From assembly GCF_900114345.1 (NCBI RefSeq), contig NZ_FOZJ01000001.1:868001-932000 (forward strand): DNA of 64,000 nt, given 5' to 3'. The stretch is from Microbacterium sp. cf046 (GTDB taxonomy: Bacteria; Actinomycetota; Actinomycetes; Actinomycetales; Microbacteriaceae). This document shows positions 22,942 to 31,674 of this stretch, one piece after another (positions within the stretch are counted from its first letter, which is position 1; each line of letters begins with the position of its first letter). The notes beneath the pieces are model-generated. The model worked only from the letters and a program-made list of their open reading frames with translations, searched no databases and was not told where the DNA came from. The position numbers and the translations under genes are program-made.

Positions 22942-24891
22942 ATGGCTGACGATTTGGGGTCGTCGCATGTTCGAACCGGTTTTGGGGAGCTGAGCGACGC
23001 CGAGCTGGTTCGCGCGACCCGTGACGGGTCGCGGCGTGCGTACGCGGCGCTCTGGGCGCGGCATTCCGTCAGCGCGCTCAAATACGCCAAGACCCTGACG
23101 ATGTCGGATGCCGACGACGTGGTGTCCGAGGCGTTCCTCAAGGTCTACGCCGCGATCAAGGCCGGCCGCGGGCCGGAAGAGGACTTCCGGTACTACATCC
23201 GCTCGGCCGTGCGGAACACGTACGTGTCCATGGTCAGATCCCGCCGCACGGCGCCCGCGGGCGATGCGATCGAAGACATCATCGGCGACCGGGGAGCCGA
23301 TGTCGCCTCGATGCGCAGCTTCGACGGATCCGTGACCGCCCGTGCCTTCCTCTCCCTGCCGGCGCGCTGGCAGGAGGTGCTCTGGTACACCGAGGTCGAG
23401 GGCTACACCCGCGATCACACGGCATCGCTGCTCGGCATGAACGCGAATGCCGTCTCGGCGCTCTCGTTCCGCGCACGCGAGGCCCTGCGGACGGCCTGGC
23501 TGCAGGAGCACATCAGCAGCCACTCCGACCTCGACCGCGGATGCGAAGCCATCACGCCGCTGCTCGGCGCGTACTCGCGTCAGGGGCTGTCGCGCCGCGA
23601 TCGCCTCCGCGTCGAGCACCACCTCAACGGCTGCGCACACTGCACCTCGGTCGTCGGTGAGCTCTCCGAACTCCTGACCCCCGGGCGTCTCGCCCTCGTC
23701 CTGCTGCCCGTCCTCGCCGCCGGAGGCGGTGTCGCGGCATACGTCTCGAAGCTCGGCGCCGGAGGCGGTGTCGCGGCATACGTCTCGAAGCTCGGCGCCG
23801 GATCGATCGCCGTCGCATCGGCATCCTCGATCGCGCCTCCGACCGCCCTGCTCGCCTCGGTGGGCGGGACGAGCGCGGGTGGCGCGGCGGCGCTGTCGGT
23901 CGTCGGCAAGGTGGCGGCGTGCGCCCTCGTGGCGACCATGATGGTGCCGCCGACCCAGATGCTCATCGAAGCTTCGCAGCACGCGCCTTCCGTCAGCCAT
24001 TCGACCAGTTCGGATGCGGACGCCGGATCCGGATCCCTGGACTCTCCGGAGTCCGAACCCGTCGACGTCGCCGGAGCGTCGGATGGGCCGGCGAACGGTG
24101 GCGGGGCCTCGACCGCTCCTGATGGCGACTCGGATTCCGGCATCGCGGGCACCGACGACAGCTCCGACTTCTGGGACGGGAGCGGCAACGGCCGCGCCCA
24201 GCCGAGCGGCAACGCGAACCCGCACGCGAGCGCGGAGGGCGCGGCGAACGGCAATGCGAACGCGAACGCGAACGACGACGCGAACGGCTCAGGCAACGGC
24301 AACGGCGCCGGCAACGCGAACAGCAGCGGAACCGGCTCGGCGAACAACTCCGGCAACGGTTCCGGAAACGCGAATGCGAACGCCAACGGCAATGCGAACG
24401 CAAATGCCAACGCCGACACGAACTCCAGCGCCAACGGATCGGGCCCTGCGAAGAAGGTGGTCGAGTCCGGCGCGAGCGCAACACCGAAGGCGACCACGAA
24501 CGCCAACGCCAATCCGAACGCCGCCACGACGGGCAACGGGAACGCAAACGCGAACAGCAACGCGAACGCGGGGCGGAACGGCAACGCGAACGGTGCTGAC
24601 GACGGGAACGCGGGCGGAAACGGGAACGGCAACGCGAACGGTGCTGCCGACGGGAACGCGGGCGGAAACGGGAACGGCAACGCGAACGGTGCAGCCAACG
24701 GAAACGGGAACGGCAACGCGAACGGTGCAGCCAACGGAAACGTGAGCGCGAGCGGCGCAGCGGACGGCAACGGCGCGGCGAACGGGAACGGCGCAGCGAA
24801 CGGCAACGGCAACGGCGCAGCGAACGGGAAGGCCAAGGCCGCTGCGGCCGCGCCGGAGGCCTCGGCGCCTGCGGAATCAACCGGTCCGTAG
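22942..24891 (+). CDS. Sigma factor fused to zinc anti-sigma motif, membrane segment and Asn/Gly/Ala-rich tail
   Basis: 649 residues. Residues about 10-195 are an ECF-type sigma factor: region 2 with ELVRATRDGSRRAYAALWARH and DADDVVSEAFLKVY, region 4 with LSLPARWQEVLWYTEVEGYTRDHTASLLGM. A zinc anti-sigma motif follows (His227-x3-Cys231-x2-Cys234), then a hydrophobic segment (about 250-270) and a second hydrophobic stretch near 310-330. The last 230 or so residues are almost only Asn, Gly, Ala and Ser. The layout predicts a sigma factor held at the membrane by its own built-in anti-sigma region, with the tail outside and possibly wall-associated. Release would need proteolysis; a secreted subtilase is encoded 2.6 kb downstream. 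Element B lies directly upstream. Confidence 0.8.
   Translation: MADDLGSSHVRTGFGELSDAELVRATRDGSRRAYAALWARHSVSALKYAKTLTMSDADDVVSEAFLKVYAAIKAGRGPEEDFRYYIRSAVRNTYVSMVRSRRTAPAGDAIEDIIGDRGADVASMRSFDGSVTARAFLSLPARWQEVLWYTEVEGYTRDHTASLLGMNANAVSALSFRAREALRTAWLQEHISSHSDLDRGCEAITPLLGAYSRQGLSRRDRLRVEHHLNGCAHCTSVVGELSELLTPGRLALVLLPVLAAGGGVAAYVSKLGAGGGVAAYVSKLGAGSIAVASASSIAPPTALLASVGGTSAGGAAALSVVGKVAACALVATMMVPPTQMLIEASQHAPSVSHSTSSDADAGSGSLDSPESEPVDVAGASDGPANGGGASTAPDGDSDSGIAGTDDSSDFWDGSGNGRAQPSGNANPHASAEGAANGNANANANDDANGSGNGNGAGNANSSGTGSANNSGNGSGNANANANGNANANANADTNSSANGSGPAKKVVESGASATPKATTNANANPNAATTGNGNANANSNANAGRNGNANGADDGNAGGNGNGNANGAADGNAGGNGNGNANGAANGNGNGNANGAANGNVSASGAADGNGAANGNGAANGNGNGAANGKAKAAAAAPEASAPAESTGP
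23720..23797 (+). repeat. 39-bp exact tandem duplication inside the sigma-factor gene
   Basis: Two identical 39-base units (23720-23758 and 23759-23797) encode a doubled GGGVAAYVSKLGA segment at the end of the predicted membrane helix. The period is a multiple of three, so the frame is kept. Exact identity indicates a recent duplication. Confidence 0.85.
24196..24835 (+). repeat. Low-complexity repeats coding for the Asn/Gly/Ala tail
   Basis: The stretch is built from aac, ggc and gcg-type codons in degenerate short repeats. Near 24585-24740 a longer unit of about 60 bases, encoding NGNGNANGA-type units, recurs three times with few changes. It stays in frame throughout and is coding sequence, not a CRISPR. 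Length is likely to vary between strains. Confidence 0.8.
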
Positions 24892-24893
24892 CG

Positions 24894-25853
24894 GTGCCGA
24901 TCCCCGTCGGCCCGCCCTTCGATCCTGAGCTCGAAGGCGTCCTGGCCGCGCTCGCCGACAAGGTTCCACCGACCATCACGGCGCCGATGATCGAAGGGTT
25001 CCGCGCGATTCCCGCCGATCCGTCCGTCGGAGGCCTCATCGAGCAGGTCGGCGCCGTGCGCGACGAGCGCACGATCGCCGGGTACGCGGGCGCCGACGTC
25101 GCGGTGTCGGTCATCCGCGGGCCGCAGCGCACGCCGGGCCCGGCCATCGTGTACCTCCACGGCGGCGGCATGATCTTCGGGAACCGATTCGGCGGCGTGG
25201 GCGCCTATCTGCCGTTCATCCAGAGCCATGGCGTCGTCGTCGTGACGGTCGAGTACCGCCTCGCCCCCGAGCATCCGGACCCGGTACCGGTCGAGGACTG
25301 CTTCGCCGCAGTGCAGTGGGTGGCGAAGAACGCCGCCGAGCTCGGCGTCGATCCGGCTCGACTCATCGTGGCGGGTCAGAGCGCCGGAGCAGGGCTCGCA
25401 GCCGGTGTCGCGCTGCTCGCACGCGACCGCGGCGGACCCGCGATCGCCGCCCAGGTGCTGGTCAGCCCGATGCTCGACGATCGCAACGACACCGTCTCCG
25501 CGCACCAGATCGACGGAATCGGAGTGTGGGACCGGTCGAGCAACGACACCGGATGGACCGCCCTCCTCGGAGCGCGGCGCGGCGGCGACGATGTGGCTGC
25601 ATCGGCCGCGCCCGGCCGTGTCGAAGACCTCGCGGGGCTTCCCCCCGCGTTCATCTCCGTCGGAAGCGCGGAGGTCTTCCGCGACGAGGCGGTGTCGTAC
25701 GCGTCGCGCATCTGGGCGTGCGGCGGCGTCGCGGAGCTGCACGTGTGGCCCGGCGGCTTCCACGGATTCGAGAACTTCGCACCCGATGCGCGGATCTCCA
25801 GAGCCGCAGCGGCGGCACGTGATGGATGGCTCGCCCGGACGCTCGGGGACTGA
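24894..25853 (+). CDS. HSL-type alpha/beta hydrolase (esterase)
   Basis: 319 residues from GTG 24894, two bases after the sigma-factor stop, so co-transcription is likely. The oxyanion motif HGGGMIFG, the nucleophile GQSAGAG, VEYRLAPEHPDPVPVEDC and the final FHGFENFAP with the catalytic His identify the hormone-sensitive-lipase group, which hydrolyses short acyl esters. No signal peptide; cytoplasmic. Physiological substrate unknown. Confidence 0.88.
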   Translation: MPIPVGPPFDPELEGVLAALADKVPPTITAPMIEGFRAIPADPSVGGLIEQVGAVRDERTIAGYAGADVAVSVIRGPQRTPGPAIVYLHGGGMIFGNRFGGVGAYLPFIQSHGVVVVTVEYRLAPEHPDPVPVEDCFAAVQWVAKNAAELGVDPARLIVAGQSAGAGLAAGVALLARDRGGPAIAAQVLVSPMLDDRNDTVSAHQIDGIGVWDRSSNDTGWTALLGARRGGDDVAASAAPGRVEDLAGLPPAFISVGSAEVFRDEAVSYASRIWACGGVAELHVWPGGFHGFENFAPDARISRAAAAARDGWLARTLGD

Positions 25854-25965
25854 GCAGGAGTCCGCGGGCGCGCAGAGGGACTCGCCGACGCCGCCGCCAG
25901 CGGCCAGACTGTCAGGGAGTCGATCGCGGCGGCCCGAGCCCAGCGTCCGCGAACAGGAGAACACC

Positions 25966-27354
25966 ATGACCCACGCGTATCAGCCCGACCACATGCACGC
26001 GATCTCGGAAGACACCCGTGACACCGTCGACGAGGTCCTGCACTACGCGCGCCGCCGCGCGCTGTTCCAGAACGTCCCTCTCGACAAGGCGATGTCGCCC
26101 CGCGACCTCGAGCGCTTGGCATCCGGCTCGATCACCGCCGACGGCATCGGCGCTCGTCGGGCGATCGGCCTGTTCGAGAACGTGCTCGCCCCGGCGTGCA
26201 TCTCCACCGACCACCCGGGCTATCTCTCGTTCATCCCGTCGGCGCCGACAAAGGCCGCACTCGCCTTCGACGTGGTCGTATCGGCATCCGCCATCTACGC
26301 CGGCTCGTGGATGGAAGGCGCCGGCGCGGTGTTCGCAGAGAACGAGGTGCTGCACTGGCTCGCCGCCGAGTTCGGACTGCCCGAGGGCGCCGGTGGAGTG
26401 TTCGTCCAGGGCGGCACGATCGGCAACCTCTCGGCCCTCGTGGCGGCACGCGACGTCGCCCGTCGCCGCAACCGGGCGGCGGGCCGCGTCGACCCTGCCC
26501 GCTGGATCATCGTCTGCAGCGCCGAGGCGCACTCCTCGATCGCCTCGGCGGCGGCGGTGATGGACGTCGATGTCGTCACCGCGACTCCGGATGCCGGGGG
26601 TCGGCTTCACGGCGACGCGGTGACCGCCGCCCTCGACGAACACGGCGCCGCGGTCTTCGCGGTCGTCGCGACCGGAGGCACCACGAACTTCGGGATCGTG
26701 GACCATATCGCCTCGATCGCCGCGGCGACCCGCGGCCGCGACGTGTGGCTCCACATCGACGGCGCCTACGGGCTCGCGGCGATGCTGGTCGATCGGATGC
26801 GGCCGGTGTTCGAGGGTGTCGGCGAGGCCGACTCCGTCATCGTCGACCCGCACAAATGGCTGTTCGCGCCGTTCGACGCGTGCGCCCTGATCTACCGCGA
26901 CCCGACGGTCGCCCTGGCCGCGCACACGCAGAAGGCCGAGTACCTCGACACTCTCACGGAGTCCGCGGACTGGAACCCGTCCGATCTGGCCGTGCAGCTG
27001 ACGCGACGGGCGCGAGGGCTGCCGCTGTGGTTCTCCCTCGCGACCCACGGCACCGAGCACTACCGCGCAGCCGTGGACAGCGGCATCCTGCTGGCGCAGC
27101 GCATCGCCGACGAGATCACGGCACGCGAGGGCCTGTCGCTCGTGCGGGATCCCCAGCTGTCGGTGGTCGTGTTCCGGCGGGAGGGATGGACGGCCGCGGA
27201 CTATCAATCGTGGTCGAACCGATTGCTGGAGGAGCAGAAGGCGTTCGTGGTGCCGAGCTCGCACGCGAGTGAAACCGTGCTGCGGTTCGCGATCATCAGC
27301 CCGCTCACGACGTTCGAAACCCTCACCGAGATCCTCGACACGCTCGCCGTATAG
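25966..27354 (+). CDS. PLP-dependent group II decarboxylase-like protein
   Basis: 462 residues from ATG 25966 with AGGAG eight bases upstream; a longer frame upstream overlaps the esterase and is not used. Marks are HPGYLSFIPSAPT, GGVFVQGGTIGNLSAL, HIDGAYGLAAM and the PLP lysine in VDPHKWLFAPFD. These are shared by aromatic-amino-acid, glutamate and related decarboxylases, so the substrate (aromatic amino acid, glutamate, diaminobutyrate) cannot be decided. A hairpin terminator follows at 27371. Confidence 0.87.
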   Translation: MTHAYQPDHMHAISEDTRDTVDEVLHYARRRALFQNVPLDKAMSPRDLERLASGSITADGIGARRAIGLFENVLAPACISTDHPGYLSFIPSAPTKAALAFDVVVSASAIYAGSWMEGAGAVFAENEVLHWLAAEFGLPEGAGGVFVQGGTIGNLSALVAARDVARRRNRAAGRVDPARWIIVCSAEAHSSIASAAAVMDVDVVTATPDAGGRLHGDAVTAALDEHGAAVFAVVATGGTTNFGIVDHIASIAAATRGRDVWLHIDGAYGLAAMLVDRMRPVFEGVGEADSVIVDPHKWLFAPFDACALIYRDPTVALAAHTQKAEYLDTLTESADWNPSDLAVQLTRRARGLPLWFSLATHGTEHYRAAVDSGILLAQRIADEITAREGLSLVRDPQLSVVVFRREGWTAADYQSWSNRLLEEQKAFVVPSSHASETVLRFAIISPLTTFETLTEILDTLAV

Positions 27355-27370
27355 CAGGACACGAGCGCGC

Positions 27371-27389
27371 CCGGCAACACCGTTGCCGG
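27371..27389 (+). terminator. Hairpin after decarboxylase gene
   Basis: CCGGCAAC (27371-27378) pairs perfectly with GTTGCCGG (27382-27389) around a three-base loop, 16 bases after the stop. There is no U tract, which is usual in high-GC actinobacteria. Confidence 0.6.
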
Positions 27390-27493
27390 ACGCACATGCG
27401 ATCCATAGACTCGACCCCGCTGGCTTTCAGCCGTGTGACGGACCGAGACGTCCGACATGCGTCGTCAGGACCTCACATCCCCCCAGGAGTGTC

Positions 27494-30400
27494 ATGAATC
27501 GTCGCCTTCGCACCCTCGTCACCGGCCTCGTCGCCGCTGTCGCGGTCCCCGCACTCGTGTTCGGCTCGTCCGCCGCATGGGCTGCCGATCCGGTTTCGCC
27601 GCCGACGCTCCCCGATGAGGTGACGAGTGACGGCGGCGACTGGACGCCGCCTGAGCCGCGAGGGCTCGCGGACAGCCTGAAGCGGGCGAGCGGCACCGTC
27701 GAGGTGACAGTGCGCCTCGCCGAGCCCACGATCGCGGAGACCGTGCCCGAGGGCGCCGTCGCCGAGGGCACCGTGCCCGGCAAGGCCGACCAGAAGGCGA
27801 AGAAGGACAAGGTCACGGCTCAGCAGGACGAGTTCGTGACCGAGGCGAGCGACCTCGGCGCGACCGAGCTGGGCCGCACGGATCTCGCGGCCAACCTCGT
27901 CGCCGTGTCGGCGGACGCAGGACAGCTCGAAGAGATCGCGGCGCTTCCCAACGTCATCTCTGTGACGCCGATCCGCACGTACGAGACCCACGCGACGACC
28001 CAGGACGACGCTGTGCAGTCCGGCAGCCTCGCCCAGGCGATCGACTACGTACAGGCCCGGCCGCTGCACGAGGCAGGATTCGACGGCACCGGCGTGAAGG
28101 TCGCGGTGCTCGACTCGGGCATCGACTTCACCCACTTCAACCTCGGCGGACCCGGTGATCAGGCCGTGACCGACGAGTGCTTCGCCGGAGCCGCGGCCGC
28201 GGTCGCGGGCGTGTGCGCGACGCTCTTCGGCGACAGTGCGCCGAAGGTGAAGGGCGGGTACGACTTCGTCGGCGAGACGTGGCCGACTGGTGCCCGCCTC
28301 GAGGATCCGAACCCGATCGATGCGGGCAGCGATGCGGGCCACGGCTCGCATGTCGCCGACATCATCGGCGGTCGCAGCGCCGATGGCACCCACTTGGGAA
28401 TCGCTCCGGGAGTCGACCTGTACGCGGTCAAGGTCTGCTCGGCGGTCTCCACTTCGTGCAACGGCGTCGCGATGCTGCTCGGCATGGACTGGGCGCTCGA
28501 CCCGAACGGCGACGGCGACATCTCGGACGCCGTCGATGTGGTCAACATGTCCCTCGGCTCGTCGTACGGGCAGGAGCAGGACGACTCCTCGCTGGCTGCG
28601 AACAACCTCGTGAACGCGGGCGTGGTCGTGGTCGTGTCGGCGGGCAACTCCGCCGACCGCCCGTTCATCGTCGGTTCGCCCTCGACCGCCCCCGGCGTGA
28701 TCAGCGTCGCCCAGACGTCACTGCCGGATGACCTGCAGTGGGTGATCCAGCCGGATGCCGGTCCCACGATCACCAACGCAGTGCTCCAGTCGTGGTCGCC
28801 GGCGCCCACCGCGCCGATCACGAGCGCATTGGCACGTCCGGCAGGCATCCTCGGCTGCAGTCCGGCTGACTTCGCGGGCTTCCCCGCCGGGGCCGTCGCG
28901 CTCGTCTCGCGCGGATCGTGCAACGTCTCCGACAAGGCGGTGTTCGCCCAGGGTGGGGGCGCCGTGGCGGTCATCATCTACAACAACGCACCGGGTGACC
29001 CGCCGAGCTTCAGCTTCGGCAGCACCGTGCCGGTGACCGTCCCGACGTTCAGCATCTCGCAGGCGGACGGGAACGCCCTCATCGCCTCCGGGGCGACCAG
29101 CGTCACGATCGATCCCGCTCAGGCGATCTCACTGACCAACACCATGGTCGGCACGTCCAGTCGCGGAACGACCGTCGGCGACCACCGGGCCAAGCCCGAC
29201 ATCGGAGCCCCGGGTGCCTGGCTCTCGGCAGAGACGGGCACTGCGACCGAGGAGACGAACTTCGGCGGCACGTCCGGTGCGGCTCCGGTCGTCTCCGGCG
29301 CAGCCGCGCTGCTGCTCGACAAGTTCGAGGGCGCGACTCCGGCAGTCATCAAGGCACGTCTGCTCAACGGTGCCGACAGCAGCAACCGCACCCCGACCGC
29401 GGACGGGTTCATCACGACCCCGATCTCCCGCATCGGGGCGGGCGAGGTGCGTGTCGCGCCATCCGCGGACGCCGTCGGTGTCCTGGCGGTTCCGGGAGTC
29501 GGCGGCAACATCGGGCTCGGCATCCCGTCCGTGACGAAGACGTACAGCACCGACGTGGAACTGACCCTCTCGAACACGTCCGATGCGAATCGCAAGTACT
29601 CCCTCACGGCGAGCTACCGCGAGGAGGCAGACCAGGCCAGCGGGGCGGTCTCGATCAAGATCGCGCCGAACACGGTGGTCGTGCCGAAGGGGAAGACCCA
29701 GAAGATCAAGGTGCAGGTGACGATCGACGGATCGAAGCTCGCGGACTGGCCGTTCAACTCGGTCGGCGCGACCGGCGGCACCGGCTCGCTGCTGAACGGT
29801 CCCGAGTTCGACGGCTGGATCACGGCGACCTCGGACAGCGAGAGCGTGAAGCTCGGCTGGACCGTGCTGCCGAAGAAGGCGGCTGACGTGAGCACGTCCT
29901 CGTCGCTCAAGCTGAAGAACGGCGCGGGCACCCTGAAGCTCAAGAACGGGTCGTTCGTCGCCGCCGGACCGACGGAGATCTTCGCGCTGACCGGGACGAG
30001 TCCGGAGCTTCCGGATCCGGCGCCGGGCGAGCCCGGATCGCCGGGCAGCAACGCCGCGATCATCGACCTCGCCGCGGTCGGAGTCCGCCAGCCCGCAGTG
30101 GACGTGCTGCAGTTCGCAATCGCCACGTACGATCGACGCACCGTGCTGAACTACCCGGCCGAGTTCGACGTCTACATCGACTCGAACAACGACGGCACGG
30201 ATGATTACGTGCTCTACAACGCCGAAGTGGGCGGATTCGCCGTGACCGGGCAGACCGCGGTGTACGTGGCGAACCTCAGCACCGGGGCGTCGACGGCCTA
30301 CTTCTACGTCGACGGCGGGTTCAACTCGGCGACGCAGATTTTCACGGCGCCGCTCGCGGCGCTCGGGATCGCGCAGGGTCAGACGTTCGGGTACAGCGTG

Positions 30401-30640
30401 TACGCCTTCGACAACTACTTCACCGGCGCCGCCACCGACGCCATCGAGGGGCAGTCGTTCACGGCCGGCGCGTCGAAGTACACGCCGTCATCGGGCGCCG
30501 TGACGGTTCCGGCCAAGTCGGGCATGACGGTGAACGTCCAGGCGACGGGCTCGACGGCGACCTCGACCCAGACCGGGCTGCTGCTGACGTACCGCAGTGC
30601 CGCGACGACCGACTTCGCGGTGGTGCAGATTCCGCAGTAA
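27494..30640 (+). CDS. Secreted subtilisin-like serine peptidase with PA domain
   Basis: 1048 residues from ATG 27494, preceded by CAGGAG; the longer frame upstream overlaps the decarboxylase. A signal peptide (MNRRLRTLVTGLVAAVAVP...AAWA, about 31 residues) and an I9-type propeptide region (about 60-165) precede the catalytic domain: Asp207 (VAVLDSGID), His283 (GHGSHVAD) and Ser594 (GTSGAAPVVSG). A protease-associated (PA) insert lies between His and Ser near residues 440-540. Fn3-like beta domains follow to the C-terminus. No LPxTG or membrane anchor is seen, so it is probably released. A good terminator follows. Confidence 0.92.
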   Translation: MNRRLRTLVTGLVAAVAVPALVFGSSAAWAADPVSPPTLPDEVTSDGGDWTPPEPRGLADSLKRASGTVEVTVRLAEPTIAETVPEGAVAEGTVPGKADQKAKKDKVTAQQDEFVTEASDLGATELGRTDLAANLVAVSADAGQLEEIAALPNVISVTPIRTYETHATTQDDAVQSGSLAQAIDYVQARPLHEAGFDGTGVKVAVLDSGIDFTHFNLGGPGDQAVTDECFAGAAAAVAGVCATLFGDSAPKVKGGYDFVGETWPTGARLEDPNPIDAGSDAGHGSHVADIIGGRSADGTHLGIAPGVDLYAVKVCSAVSTSCNGVAMLLGMDWALDPNGDGDISDAVDVVNMSLGSSYGQEQDDSSLAANNLVNAGVVVVVSAGNSADRPFIVGSPSTAPGVISVAQTSLPDDLQWVIQPDAGPTITNAVLQSWSPAPTAPITSALARPAGILGCSPADFAGFPAGAVALVSRGSCNVSDKAVFAQGGGAVAVIIYNNAPGDPPSFSFGSTVPVTVPTFSISQADGNALIASGATSVTIDPAQAISLTNTMVGTSSRGTTVGDHRAKPDIGAPGAWLSAETGTATEETNFGGTSGAAPVVSGAAALLLDKFEGATPAVIKARLLNGADSSNRTPTADGFITTPISRIGAGEVRVAPSADAVGVLAVPGVGGNIGLGIPSVTKTYSTDVELTLSNTSDANRKYSLTASYREEADQASGAVSIKIAPNTVVVPKGKTQKIKVQVTIDGSKLADWPFNSVGATGGTGSLLNGPEFDGWITATSDSESVKLGWTVLPKKAADVSTSSSLKLKNGAGTLKLKNGSFVAAGPTEIFALTGTSPELPDPAPGEPGSPGSNAAIIDLAAVGVRQPAVDVLQFAIATYDRRTVLNYPAEFDVYIDSNNDGTDDYVLYNAEVGGFAVTGQTAVYVANLSTGASTAYFYVDGGFNSATQIFTAPLAALGIAQGQTFGYSVYAFDNYFTGAATDAIEGQSFTAGASKYTPSSGAVTVPAKSGMTVNVQATGSTATSTQTGLLLTYRSAATTDFAVVQIPQ

Positions 30641-30657
30641 CGGCGGGAGGGACGCGA

Positions 30658-30682
30658 GGGCCGAGCGCACTGCGCTCGGCCC
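30658..30682 (+). terminator. Terminator after secreted subtilase
   Basis: An 11-bp perfect stem (GGGCCGAGCGC at 30658-30668 with GCGCTCGGCCC at 30672-30682) with a three-base loop is followed by TTCGTCGT. It lies 18 bases after the stop codon. Confidence 0.8.
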
Positions 30683-30769
30683 TTCGTCGTGTGGACCATG
30701 ACTCCCGTGCGCACGAACCGAGTCGTCCGGACGGCCCCGGCGGCGGCATCCCGTGCAAGAGTCGAAGGG

Positions 30770-31609
30770 ATGAGCAGCGCATCGCACGCGAAGACGATCG
30801 TGATCACCGGTGCGAGCGATGGGATCGGGGCGGCCGCGGCGCGCCGGCTGAGGGCCGGCGGGCACTCGCTCGTGCTCGTGGGCAGATCTCCGGAGAAGAC
30901 CCGGCGGATCGGCGAGGAGCTGGCGTCCCCGTACTTCGCGGCCGACTTCGCCGATCTCGGCCAGGTGCGCGCACTCGCCTCCGACCTCGCATCCGCCTGC
31001 CCGACGATCGACGTGCTCGTGAACAACGCAGGTGGCATCTTCGGCGATCGCCACCGCACCCGGGACGGATTCGAGAAGACCCTTCAGGTGAACCATCTCG
31101 CACCGTTCCTGCTGACGAACCTGCTGATGCCCACGCTGCGTGCGAGCGGGGCGAGCGTGATCAGCACCTCCAGCGTCGCGGCGCGCCTGTGGGGTCGCAT
31201 CGACATCGACGATCTGAACAACGACCGCAGGTTCTCGGCTCGCAAGGCCTACGGCGACTCCAAGCTCGCGAACATCCTCTTCACGAAGGAGCTGCATCGG
31301 CGGTTCCATGCCGACGGCCTGGCCGCGGCGGCGTTTCACCCTGGGCCGGTCGCGACGGGTTTCGCGACCGGGTCGACGAGTCTCATGCGCTGGGTCTACC
31401 AGTCACCGCTGCGTCACGTCGCCGGGTTGATCACGCCCGACCAGGGTGCGATCACGCTCATCTGGCTCGCCGAGACGACGCCGGGTGCGGACTGGGAGTC
31501 CGGGGAGTTCTACGAGCGGCTGCAGATCGCGGGGACCAGCCCGCAGGCCGCGGATGCCGAGCTCGCACGTGAGCTCTGGGACCGCAGTTCGCGGCTCGTC
31601 GGCCTCTGA
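30770..31609 (+). CDS. Short-chain dehydrogenase (retinol-dehydrogenase-like)
   Basis: 279 residues from ATG 30770 with GAAGGG upstream. TGASDGIG is the nucleotide-binding Gly motif, VLVNNAGG follows, and the catalytic Ser-Tyr-Lys are in STSSVAARL and KAYGDSKLANILFTKEL. The last pattern is typical of the RDH/WW-oxidoreductase-like branch of SDRs. Substrate unknown. It precedes an old-yellow-enzyme-type gene by 65 bases. Confidence 0.88.
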   Translation: MSSASHAKTIVITGASDGIGAAAARRLRAGGHSLVLVGRSPEKTRRIGEELASPYFAADFADLGQVRALASDLASACPTIDVLVNNAGGIFGDRHRTRDGFEKTLQVNHLAPFLLTNLLMPTLRASGASVISTSSVAARLWGRIDIDDLNNDRRFSARKAYGDSKLANILFTKELHRRFHADGLAAAAFHPGPVATGFATGSTSLMRWVYQSPLRHVAGLITPDQGAITLIWLAETTPGADWESGEFYERLQIAGTSPQAADAELARELWDRSSRLVGL

Positions 31610-31674
31610 TCAGGCGCGGGCACCCGGTCATCGCGGGCGCGCCGGATGGATCCGGCGGTGCGGCTGGGGCCAGG

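Noticed and set aside
24585-24740. Repeats that might be a CRISPR array
   Set aside because: The units are unspaced, degenerate, in frame and encode a continuous protein tail; no cas genes are near.
23580-25967. 795-residue minus-strand ORF
   Set aside because: It is the complement of the sigma-factor tail and esterase; long Pro/Phe/Ala repeats simply mirror the Asn/Gly/Ala repeats on the coding strand.
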